Below, one piece after another: positions 17,360-24,716 of a DNA stretch of 64,000 bases. The notes under the pieces were generated by a model, which saw only the letters and a program-made list of their open reading frames with translations, made no database searches and had not been told where the DNA came from. This DNA is from Hyphomonadaceae bacterium (GTDB lineage Bacteria > Pseudomonadota > Alphaproteobacteria > Caulobacterales > Aquidulcibacteraceae). The stretch's first letter is position 1; the number at the start of each line of letters is the position of its first letter. Both the position numbers and the translations under genes were made by a program. Location of the stretch: NCBI GenBank assembly GCA_016791425.1, contig JAEUMQ010000015.1:20742-84741 (forward strand). The letters run 5' to 3'.

Positions 17360-18613
17360 TCAGCGGCGGAGCGTGAGGCCGAGCGTCCAGCGGTCCTGGT
17401 CGTAATCGCCGAGGGCGCGGGCCTGGGCGCCGGAGGTGTCGCGCTCGGCGTGCGTGTAGCGCCCGCGGACCGCGGCCCAGCGATTGATCAGCCAGTCGGC
17501 GCCGGCCGAGGCGGTGGTGATGTCGTCCTCGCGGTCGATGCCCTTGTAGTCTTCCGTGCCCCAGCCGCCGCGGACCCAGAGGATCACGTTGCGCTGCAGC
17601 TCGTGATCGACGCGCACGGCGTAGTTCGTGACCACCTTGCTGGAGGAGCCGACGGAGGGATCGCCGCTGTCGGCGATGTCGCGGTCGGCGGAGAGGTTCA
17701 CCGTCGTGATGCGGGTGACGAACCAGTCGAGCGCGCCGCGCATCGAGAAGCCGTCATAATCGCCGAAGGCGGGGTTGTCGAAGCTGACCCAGGAATAGCC
17801 GACGCCGACTTCGCCCTGCAGAACGTTGGTGAGATCGAAGGCGGCGCCGGCGAGGGCGCGCTGGCGATCATAGTCGCGGTTCGAGGTGTCGTAATCGGTC
17901 CAGCGCTGGGCGTAGCTCACGAAGAGCGCCGCATCCGGCGAGAGGGCGAAATCGCCGCGCAGGCCAGCTTCGGTCTGCGTGCGGTCGCGGAAGTCCTGGT
18001 CGAACACGCCGCCGCCGATGAGCGCGCCGTCCTCGAAGTCGATCTCGCTGGCGGCGGCCGAGGCGGTCACCTTCACGCGGTTGAACTCGTGCGACAGCGC
18101 GAGGGCGCCTTGCATGTCCTGGTAGTTGATCGGCTCGACGAGGTTCGGCGGATCGTTCTCGCCGCGGGCTTCGTAGCTGTCGATGTAGAAGAGGTTGCCC
18201 TCAAGGCGCGTGCCGCGGGCGATGTCGATCGCGGCATCGGCGCCGGCGTTCCATGCGAAGTCGTCTTCCGAGGAGAGGTCGGAATAGGACGTGTCGTCGA
18301 TCGTCGCTTGCAGGTTCAGCTTGTGCTGCGACCATTGCGAGACGAGCTTGCCTTGCGCGGAGACGAGATAGGCGACGTCGTCGATCTCGTTCGTGGCGGT
18401 GGCGAAGACGTTCGAGTTCGTCTCCACGATGCCGGTGAGGCTCGGATAGAAACGGAAGGAGCCCACGGGCAGGCCGGTCGGATCGTATTCCGACTGCCGC
18501 CGCTCGCGGACGTTCTGATTGTCCGGCTGAGCCTGGGCGTAGGCGACGCCCTGCGCTCCGGCGGCGACCGCCAACCCAAAGACAGCGATCTTATTCAACC
18601 GGGCCACGCTCAT
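17360..18613 (-). CDS. Outer membrane beta-barrel protein (putative porin 2, BBP2 type)
   Basis: A 417-residue protein with a signal peptide (residues 1-27, ending VAYAQAQ) and many alternating amphipathic strands, ending in TLGLTLRR. Segments such as PVGSFRFYPSLTGIVETNSNVFA near the N-terminus match the BBP2_2 family of outer membrane barrels, members of which are often encoded with exopolysaccharide or holdfast export genes. No such cluster is visible here; it stands alone, with its own terminator. The function of this copy is unknown, perhaps a porin or polysaccharide channel. Confidence 0.85.
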   Translation of the reverse strand: MSVARLNKIAVFGLAVAAGAQGVAYAQAQPDNQNVRERRQSEYDPTGLPVGSFRFYPSLTGIVETNSNVFATATNEIDDVAYLVSAQGKLVSQWSQHKLNLQATIDDTSYSDLSSEDDFAWNAGADAAIDIARGTRLEGNLFYIDSYEARGENDPPNLVEPINYQDMQGALALSHEFNRVKVTASAAASEIDFEDGALIGGGVFDQDFRDRTQTEAGLRGDFALSPDAALFVSYAQRWTDYDTSNRDYDRQRALAGAAFDLTNVLQGEVGVGYSWVSFDNPAFGDYDGFSMRGALDWFVTRITTVNLSADRDIADSGDPSVGSSSKVVTNYAVRVDHELQRNVILWVRGGWGTEDYKGIDREDDITTASAGADWLINRWAAVRGRYTHAERDTSGAQARALGDYDQDRWTLGLTLRR

Positions 18614-18803
18614 CCTATTCCCCCAAAGGACAGATTCTGGTGGAGCATTACGGGGCGAAGGTTACCGCCCGTTGAACGCCCGGATGCGTCGCAGAGAATT
18701 TCTGACGCCCGGCTGCAAGGCGCCATGCGGGGCGGGCGAGGTCAAGCGCCAGGCGCGGTTGCGCGGATGAACCGCAAGCCGGGCGGGCCGGCGCTCGGCT
18801 AAG

Positions 18804-19850
18804 ATGAAGTCGGTGAACCTTGGCTTAATATCCCGGACATTGTCGGGGCGGCGGGCGCCGCCGGACCGGCTGGCAGGCGCCTGGCTGGGGCTCATCTGCG
18901 TGTGCGTGGTCGCGATGATCGTGGTCGGGGGGCTGACGCGGCTCACGGATTCCGGGCTCTCGATCACGGAATGGGACCTTGGCAAGGGGCTTGTCCCGCC
19001 GCTCACCGACGCGCGCTGGGCGGAGGAGTTCGCGCTCTATCAGCGGACGACCGAGTACCAGGTGCAGAATAACGGCATGAGCCTCGCCGATTTCCAGTCC
19101 ATCTATTGGTGGGAGTGGGGGCATCGGTTCCTGGGCAAGGCGATGGGGCTCGTCTTCGCGGTTCCGTTCCTCTTCTTCTGGGTTACGGGGCGGCTGAAGG
19201 GGCGCTTCTGGCCGGTGCTGGCGCTCTTTGCGCTGGGGGGCGCGCAAGGGGCGGTCGGATGGTGGATGGTGACGAGCGGGCTCTTCGGACGGCTCGACGT
19301 GTCGCCGATCCGGCTGGCGATCCATCTGGGAATGGCGTTCGCGATCCTCGGCTTCGGGCTTCGGCTGGCGCTTGGGGCGCTCGGATGGCCAAGGGGCGCG
19401 AGCCGGCTCGGGGCGCCGGGATGGATGGTCGGGCTCCTTATTACGTTGCTCTTCGGGCAGGTAATCGTCGGGGCGCTGCTGGCGGGGAACGATTTCGGCG
19501 GCGCCTATACCGACTGGCCGGCGATCGGAGGGGAGCTGCTGCCGCGCGCGTGGACGCCGTTGGCGCTGGCGATTCACGACGCATGGGCGCTGCAGTTCGC
19601 GCACCGGACGCTTGGCTATGTGCTGGCGGGGCTTTGCCTGGCGCTGGCCATCGCGGCGGCGCGGAGAGGGGGCGGACCGGCGCGAGGATTGGCGATCGCG
19701 GTCGGGCTCATCGGGGTCGGGCAGGCGGGGCTCGGGGTGCTCAATCTGGTCACCGGCTCGGGCCTGCCTTTGAGCGCCCTGCACCAGGCCGGCGCGATCC
19801 TGCTGTGGCTGGCGCTCAACGGGCTGGCGACGGCCGTGCGTTGGCGGTAA
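18804..19850 (+). CDS. ctaA: Heme A synthase (COX15/CtaA)
   Basis: A 348-residue inner membrane enzyme with about eight transmembrane helices. It oxidises heme O to heme A for aa3-type cytochrome oxidase. Family motifs are VGGLTRLTDSGLSITEW, WWEWGHRFLGK, IHLGMAF, AIHDAWALQFAHRTLGY and SALHQAGA, which supply the heme-ligand histidines. The long loop after the first helix marks the alphaproteobacterial/mitochondrial type 2 form. It stands alone between the barrel gene and rplM rather than with the cox operon. Confidence 0.95.
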   Translation: MKSVNLGLISRTLSGRRAPPDRLAGAWLGLICVCVVAMIVVGGLTRLTDSGLSITEWDLGKGLVPPLTDARWAEEFALYQRTTEYQVQNNGMSLADFQSIYWWEWGHRFLGKAMGLVFAVPFLFFWVTGRLKGRFWPVLALFALGGAQGAVGWWMVTSGLFGRLDVSPIRLAIHLGMAFAILGFGLRLALGALGWPRGASRLGAPGWMVGLLITLLFGQVIVGALLAGNDFGGAYTDWPAIGGELLPRAWTPLALAIHDAWALQFAHRTLGYVLAGLCLALAIAAARRGGGPARGLAIAVGLIGVGQAGLGVLNLVTGSGLPLSALHQAGAILLWLALNGLATAVRWR

Positions 19851-19900
19851 CGGGTTACGCGTCTCTAATTGATTGAAAGATCTGCAGATTTCTTGCCCAA

Positions 19901-19928
19901 TTGACAATCGGGCAGGGCCCTTATACCA
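19901..19928 (+). promoter_or_regulatory. Probable rplM-rpsI promoter
   Basis: TTGACA at 19,901-19,906 is followed 15 bases later by TATACC at 19,922-19,927, about 30 bases before the rplM start. The spacing fits the short-spacer alphaproteobacterial housekeeping pattern rather than the E. coli 17-base one. Confidence 0.55.
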
Positions 19929-19956
19929 GCGCGCCTCCTTTCAGGATTGCACACTC

Positions 19957-20433
19957 ATGCGCACTTTATCGACGCGCGCCGCCAAGCCCGCCGAGACGAC
20001 CCATAAATGGATCGTGGTGGACGCCGACGGCGTGGTGGTCGGCCGGCTAGCGACCTTCATCGCGCTCAGGCTCCGCGGCAAGCACCGGGCCGACTTCACG
20101 CCGCATGCCGATGTCGGCGACCATGTGGTCGTCATCAATGCGGAGAAGGCGGCGTTCACCGGGCGCAAGCTGGAGCGCAAGCTCTATCATTGGCACACCG
20201 GCTATCCGGGCGGGATCAAGGAACGCACCGCCGGCAAGGTGCTCGGCGGCAAGCATCCCGAGCGGGTGCTGGAAAAGGCCGTGGAGCGGATGATGCCTAA
20301 GGAAAGCCCGCTGGCGCGCAAGCAGCTCGGCAAGCTCAGGGTCTATGCGGGCCCCGAGCATCCGCATACGGCGCAAGGCCCCGAGACGATCGATTTCAAG
20401 AGCCGCAACCGCAAGAATTCGAGGACCGCATGA
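19957..20433 (+). CDS. rplM: 50S ribosomal protein L13
   Basis: A 158-residue L13. Recognised by [18 protein letters not shown] near the start, [11 protein letters not shown], the block [11 protein letters not shown] and [21 protein letters not shown]13 binds 23S rRNA early in large-subunit assembly. The start at 19,957 fits the known alphaproteobacterial N-terminus ([13 protein letters not shown]). It overlaps rpsI by four bases (ATGA), the usual rplM-rpsI operon. Confidence 0.98.
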   Translation: MRTLSTRAAKPAETTHKWIVVDADGVVVGRLATFIALRLRGKHRADFTPHADVGDHVVVINAEKAAFTGRKLERKLYHWHTGYPGGIKERTAGKVLGGKHPERVLEKAVERMMPKESPLARKQLGKLRVYAGPEHPHTAQGPETIDFKSRNRKNSRTA

Positions 20434-20921
20434 GCGAGACGCATGGTTTCGAGGCGCTCCGCCAGTTCGAGGGCGTTGAAGGCGTCGGGCCGCGGAACGA
20501 GCCGCCGCCGCTGCGCGAACAGAAGCTCGACCAGTTCGGCCGCGCCTACGCCACCGGCAAGCGCAAGAACGCGATCGCGCGCGTGTGGCTGAAGCCGGGC
20601 AAAGGGAACATCACCGTCAACGGCAAGACGCTCGAGGTCTATTTCGCGCGGCCGGTGCTCAGGATGATGATCAACCAGCCGTTCAAGGTCTCGGACCGCG
20701 AAGGGCAGTTCGACGTGGTGTGCACGGTGGTCGGCTCGGGCCTCTCGGGGCAAGCGGGCGCGGTGCGGCACGGGGTGGCCAAGGCGCTCTCCGATTACGA
20801 GCCGGCCTTGCGTCCGACCATGAAGCACAACGGCTTCCTCACCCGCGACAGCCGCGTGGTGGAGCGCAAGAAGTACGGCCGCAAGAAGGCGCGCCGGAGC
20901 TTCCAGTTCTCGAAGCGCTAA
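20430..20921 (+). CDS. rpsI: 30S ribosomal protein S9
   Basis: A 163-residue S9. The core runs from [19 protein letters not shown] to the basic C-terminal tail [17 protein letters not shown], which contacts the P-site tRNA. The N-terminus has about 35 extra residues rich in Glu and Pro, a feature common in alphaproteobacterial S9. Translationally coupled to rplM through the ATGA overlap and followed by a strong terminator. Confidence 0.98.
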   Translation: MSETHGFEALRQFEGVEGVGPRNEPPPLREQKLDQFGRAYATGKRKNAIARVWLKPGKGNITVNGKTLEVYFARPVLRMMINQPFKVSDREGQFDVVCTVVGSGLSGQAGAVRHGVAKALSDYEPALRPTMKHNGFLTRDSRVVERKKYGRKKARRSFQFSKR

Positions 20922-20941
20922 AGCGTTTTCCCGCACGGGAG

Positions 20942-20976
20942 AAAACGGCGCTTCGCAAGAAGCGCCGTTTTTGTTT
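20942..20976 (+). terminator. Rho-independent terminator after rpsI
   Basis: A 12-bp perfect stem (AAAACGGCGCTT with AAGCGCCGTTTT, loop CGCAAG) continuing into TTGTTT, 20 bases after the rpsI stop. Confidence 0.92.
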
Positions 20977-21000
20977 GGGCCGCGCGCATGGGAGCGAGGC

Positions 21001-21273
21001 ATGGATTGGCCGCCGGGATGGCGCGAAGTGAGCGAGGGAGAGCGCCTCGGCCTGAAGGCCGGGATCGTGCGCGACCTCGCGAGCGGACACATTCTTTACG
21101 GGCGCGCGTTCAACGTCATCGCGCGGCGCGACGATCCCGACGACGTGCTGATCCAGGCGGACGATGGGGAAGTCGCGGAGATGCACCTGACGTGGGCGAA
21201 GACGTGCAGGCCGGGATTTCCTGGCGCGCTCCTCTACATGGACATGAAGCACTGGCGCGAGGCGCAATTCTAG
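21001..21273 (+). CDS. Small conserved-looking protein of unknown function
   Basis: A 90-residue soluble protein (MDWPPGWREVSEGERLGL start). It is rich in charged residues and tryptophan, with no signal peptide or membrane segment. GGAGCGAGG precedes the ATG at 21,001, which supports this start over one at 20,971. It lies between the rplM-rpsI terminator and argC, 16 bases before argC, so it is probably the first gene of an argC transcript. I do not recognise a family. Confidence 0.7.
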   Translation: MDWPPGWREVSEGERLGLKAGIVRDLASGHILYGRAFNVIARRDDPDDVLIQADDGEVAEMHLTWAKTCRPGFPGALLYMDMKHWREAQF

Positions 21274-21289
21274 ATTTGCGAGAACGCTG

Positions 21290-22231
21290 ATGACGCAGAC
21301 GGTATTCATCGACGGCGAGGCGGGCACGACGGGCCTGCAGATCCGCGCGCGGCTTGAGCCGCGGCGGGACATCGCGCTGCTGGCGATCGATCCGGCGAAG
21401 CGCAAGGACGCGGATGCGCGGCGCGCGATGCTCAACGGCGCGGACGCGGTGATCCTCTGCCTGCCGGACGATGCGGCGCGCGAGGCGGTGAGCCTCATAG
21501 AGAACCGCGACGTGCGGGTGATCGACGCCTCGACCGCGCATCGCGTCGCGGAGGGCTGGACGTACGGCTTTGCGGAAATGTCGCGCACGCAGCGCGCGGC
21601 GATCGCGGGCGCCAAGCGGGTGTCCAATCCGGGCTGCTATCCGACCGGCTTCATCGCGCTCATGCGGCCGCTCATCGAGGCAGGCATCGCGCCGCGCGAG
21701 CGTGCGATCAGCGTCAACGCGGTCAGCGGCTATACCGGCGGCGGCAAGGCGATGATCGCGGAGTTCGAGGATGCCGGCGGGGCGACGTACACGCAGGCTC
21801 CCTATCGCATCTATGGGCTCACGCAGGCGCACAAGCACGTGCCGGAGATGACCTGGCATGCCGGGCTCGCGCACGCGCCGGTGTTCGCGCCGTCGGTCGG
21901 GCGCTATGCGCAGGGGATGATCGTGGAGGTTCCGCTGGCGCTTTGGGATCTGCCGGCGAGGCCGAAGCTGCGCGAGGTGCATGAGGCGCTGCGCGCGGCG
22001 TATGCGGGCGAGCGCTTCGTGGAGGTGGTCGCGCTCGCGGAGTCGGCCAAGCTGAAGACGCTCGATCCGGAGGGATTGAACGGCACGAACCGGATGCAGA
22101 TCTTCGTGTTCGGGCATGACGAGGAGGCGCGCTGCGTGGCGCTGCTCGACAATCTCGGCAAGGGCGCGTCCGGCGCGGCGGTGCAGAACATGAACCTCAT
22201 GCTCGGCCTCGACGAAGGCGCGGGGCTCTAG
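21290..22231 (+). CDS. argC: N-acetyl-gamma-glutamyl-phosphate reductase
   Basis: A 313-residue NADPH-dependent reductase of arginine biosynthesis, making N-acetylglutamate semialdehyde. The N-terminal FIDGEAGTTGLQIRARL is the nucleotide-binding loop of the short type 2 ArgC; the catalytic cysteine is in SNPGCYPTGFIALM, and a conserved histidine is in QAHKHVPEM. Length matches the short ArgC form of alphaproteobacteria (about 310). Cytoplasmic. Ends 25 bases before a palindromic repeat. Confidence 0.95.
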   Translation: MTQTVFIDGEAGTTGLQIRARLEPRRDIALLAIDPAKRKDADARRAMLNGADAVILCLPDDAAREAVSLIENRDVRVIDASTAHRVAEGWTYGFAEMSRTQRAAIAGAKRVSNPGCYPTGFIALMRPLIEAGIAPRERAISVNAVSGYTGGGKAMIAEFEDAGGATYTQAPYRIYGLTQAHKHVPEMTWHAGLAHAPVFAPSVGRYAQGMIVEVPLALWDLPARPKLREVHEALRAAYAGERFVEVVALAESAKLKTLDPEGLNGTNRMQIFVFGHDEEARCVALLDNLGKGASGAAVQNMNLMLGLDEGAGL

Positions 22232-22255
22232 GGTTCGCGTCGGCTCCACGCTTTG

Positions 22256-22303
22256 ACCGTTCTCGTCCGAAAACTGCGCAACATCTTTCGGGAACCGCTC
22301 TAG
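22256..22303. repeat. CCGAAAAC palindrome, degenerate copy overlapping a stop codon
   Basis: 41 of 46 bases match the element at 36,090-36,135. The right outer arm GAACCGCTCTAG is intact; the left outer arm has decayed. The terminal CTAG supplies the TAG stop of the minus-strand caspase-like gene (stop complement at 22,300-22,302). Confidence 0.85.
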
Positions 22304-23934
22304 GGGCGGGGCGGATCAAGCGCGCGGGCGACTCGGAAGCCGAGGCCGTGCGTGCGCTGGGAGGGCGCCTCGGCGCTGCGGAACGCGGAGCGCACGTATT
22401 CGGGCGAGCTGCTCCAGGCGGCGCCGCGATCGACGCGGCCGGTGCAATTGGCCTCGGTGCGCGCGGTCCCTTCGCGCGGAAAACCTGCGAGCTCAGCGTA
22501 ATAGCAATCCTCGACCCACTCGGCGACGTTGCCGATCATGTCGTGAAGGCCGAATGCGTTCGGCGGAAACGCGCCGACGGGCGCTGTGTTCACCCATTCG
22601 TCGCGCCCGGAGGCGATGCCCGAGCAGCAGAAATCGGCGCCGTAATTGGCGTAGTCGTGGCTCGCGGTGCGCCCCCATGGCGCGGACGTCTCGGTTCCGG
22701 CGCGCGCGGCGTATTCCCATTCGCCTTCAGTCAACAGGCGATAGGGCTTGTGCGTGCGGCCTGCGAGCCAGCGGACATATTCCTGCGCATCGTCCCACGA
22801 GACGTTGATCACCGGACGCGTCCCGCGGCCCCAGCCTTCGTCGCTGGGAAGAATGTTGCCGCTGCAGGCGCCGGCGTTGGCGCACGCGGCCCATTCGTCG
22901 AACGTCACCTCGTACTTGCCGACGGCAATCGAAGCGATGCGGACGGGCTGCTGCGGACCTTCGTTGGCGCGGCGGCCGCCTTCGCTCGCGGGCGAGCCGA
23001 AGAGCAGCGCGCCGGCGGGAATGACGACCATTTGCGGACACCAGCCTTCGCCGCCGCAGTCGTCCAAGGCGTCGCCGGCGCGCAGCGATCGCGGCGGGGG
23101 CGGAGGCGTTCGGTCGGTCCCGGCGCCGCCAGTCCCGGTTCCGCCGCCGCCCGAAGCAGCGGCGGTGCGGAAGCTCCAGCGCGAGAGGCCGAGGCCGTTG
23201 CGATATTCGGGAAATTGTCCGCCGCGCGTGGCGGCGCGCACGTTCGATCCAACGTCGCCGAACAGGAGCGCGATGGGTTCGCTCGCCTGATTGGCCAATG
23301 CGTCCGCGAGCGCGGTGGTGTAGGGCGAGTTGCCGCTCGTTCCGTCGGAGGCGGTGCGGCCTGGCGTGGCGGCGTAGGCGATAAAGACGTTGGGCGGCGT
23401 GCCCATGTCGGCGAGACCGCCGCGGCCGATGGCGCGGAAACCCTCCTCGAACGGCATGTCGCGGCAGGCGTCGAGGATGATGATGTTCACCGCGTTGCCG
23501 GCCGCGGCCATGTCCTGGAGCAGGCTCTGCATCGGCGGCGCCTGGAAGCGGAGCTCGTCGAGATTGCGGGCGCTGGCGTCGGTCGGGACGAGATAATTGG
23601 TGGTTTCGCGCTGCGCGCCGTGCCCGGCATAAAAGAAGACGGCGACCGCCGACCTTCCGGAGCTTCGCAAGCGCTGCCCGAAGCGCTGGAAGGCGGCCTC
23701 CATCTGCGCGCGGTTGGCGTCGGTGACGAGATCGACCTCGAAATCGAGCGCGCGCAAGCGCTCCGCCATGAGGGCGGCGTCAGCGGGCGGATTGGGGAGG
23801 CGCCATTCGGCGGCCTGGTAGGCGCCGTTGCCGATCACAAGCGCGATGCGTCGGCTTTGGGTCTGCGCGTCGGCGGACAGGCTGAACGCCAGCGCCAGAA
23901 CGAGGGCGAAGAACGCCCGCAGCACGAGGAGCAT
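22300..23934 (-). CDS. Secreted caspase-like (C14) protease fused to a formylglycine-enzyme (SUMF1-like) domain, paralog
   Basis: A 544-residue protein with the same architecture as the gene at 6,367-8,031. Signal peptide at residues 1-24 (ending SADAQ), caspase-like domain at about 27-250 with RRIALVIGNGAY, catalytic His in FFYAGHGAQ and catalytic Cys in IILDACRDMPF. A Gly/Pro-rich linker (about 262-285) follows, then the SUMF1-like domain (VVIPAGALLFGSPASEGG, EVTFDEWAAC, YRLLTEGEWEYAARAG, NVAEWVEDCYY, GLGFRVARAL). The two copies differ greatly in linker and surface, so they are old paralogs. Periplasmic location is predicted; substrate unknown. It stands alone on the minus strand. Confidence 0.88.
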   Translation of the reverse strand: MLLVLRAFFALVLALAFSLSADAQTQSRRIALVIGNGAYQAAEWRLPNPPADAALMAERLRALDFEVDLVTDANRAQMEAAFQRFGQRLRSSGRSAVAVFFYAGHGAQRETTNYLVPTDASARNLDELRFQAPPMQSLLQDMAAAGNAVNIIILDACRDMPFEEGFRAIGRGGLADMGTPPNVFIAYAATPGRTASDGTSGNSPYTTALADALANQASEPIALLFGDVGSNVRAATRGGQFPEYRNGLGLSRWSFRTAAASGGGGTGTGGAGTDRTPPPPPRSLRAGDALDDCGGEGWCPQMVVIPAGALLFGSPASEGGRRANEGPQQPVRIASIAVGKYEVTFDEWAACANAGACSGNILPSDEGWGRGTRPVINVSWDDAQEYVRWLAGRTHKPYRLLTEGEWEYAARAGTETSAPWGRTASHDYANYGADFCCSGIASGRDEWVNTAPVGAFPPNAFGLHDMIGNVAEWVEDCYYAELAGFPREGTARTEANCTGRVDRGAAWSSSPEYVRSAFRSAEAPSQRTHGLGFRVARALDPPRP

Positions 23935-24085
23935 GTGGCCCTCCCTTGCGGCCTTCTCTAGACCTTCGGGCGGCGGGCTTGAAGAGTGCTCGCACGCCTT
24001 GGCGTCGTGCGGGCGAGGCGCACCGGGGCGCGGCTTGCGGCCGCGTCCCGCACCGGCGCGCCAATGCGGGACGTCGGCGGGCGGG

Positions 24086-24607
24086 CTACTTCTTCAGCGT
24101 CGGCGTGCCCATGAAGTCGCGCTTGCCAAGGGGAACGCCCTTCATGCGCAGGATGTCGTAGGCGGTCGTGGCGTGGAAGTAGAAGTTCGGCATCGCGAAG
24201 GAAAAGAGATAGCCCTCGGTGATGAAGGGCAGCTTCAACTCGCCGGCGACGAATTGCACATCGCGGCCCGCGAGCGCGTTCACGTCGTCGGGCTGGAGCG
24301 CCTCCACGCCGGCGAGCGCGTCGGCGATCATCTTCTGGCAGCCGGCGTAATCGGCCGGCGGGGGCGTGTTCCGCGGCGGGGAGAACGAGCCGGTCCGGCA
24401 AGCCTCGACAGCGCCGATCGAATGGGCGTGGACAAGCACGACCTGCAGATTGAGCGGGAACATATCCGGGAAGAGGCGCGCCTGCACCAGATCGGCCGGA
24501 TCGATGTTGTTGTCGGCGCAGTGATCGGCGCCGCGCTGCAGGAATTGCTTCGCGCCGCCGAGGATCTGGCGCCAGGTCGGAACGACCGCGTCATAAAGTG
24601 AAATCAT
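24086..24607 (-). CDS. DUF1993 family protein
   Basis: A 173-residue cytoplasmic protein. The start MISLYDAVVPTWRQILGGAKQFL, the middle FPLNLQVVLVHAHS and the end FYFHATTAYDILRMKGVPLGKRDFMG match the DUF1993 family, which has a four-helix DinB-like fold; its biochemical role is not known. I set the start at 24,607 because the conserved N-terminus begins there. It lies downstream of the PHA synthase on the opposite side of a C-rich repeat and is probably a separate transcript. Confidence 0.85.
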   Translation of the reverse strand: MISLYDAVVPTWRQILGGAKQFLQRGADHCADNNIDPADLVQARLFPDMFPLNLQVVLVHAHSIGAVEACRTGSFSPPRNTPPPADYAGCQKMIADALAGVEALQPDDVNALAGRDVQFVAGELKLPFITEGYLFSFAMPNFYFHATTAYDILRMKGVPLGKRDFMGTPTLKK

Positions 24608-24649
24608 TCTTCTCTCTCCCACCACGCTTTGAAACGGTTGCACTCCGGA

Positions 24650-24712
24650 GCGCCCCCTCCGTCGCGAGCGACGCTCGCGACACCTCCCCCGTAAACGGGG
24701 GGAGGAAAGAGC
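24650..24712. repeat. Dispersed C-rich mosaic palindrome, copy 2
   Basis: GCGCCCCCTCC, inner hairpin TCGCGAGC-GAC-GCTCGCGA, then CACCTCCCCCGT-AAAC-GGGGGGAGGAAAGAGC. The outer blocks match copy 1 at 17,188-17,245; the inner hairpin is unrelated. It ends five bases before the phaC stop codon. Confidence 0.85.
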
Positions 24713-24716
24713 CTCG

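Noticed and set aside
16973..18802. Plus-strand ORF of 609 codons across the outer membrane barrel gene
   Set aside because: Val/Ala/Arg-rich with no motif; the minus-strand barrel protein has a signal peptide, family match and terminator.
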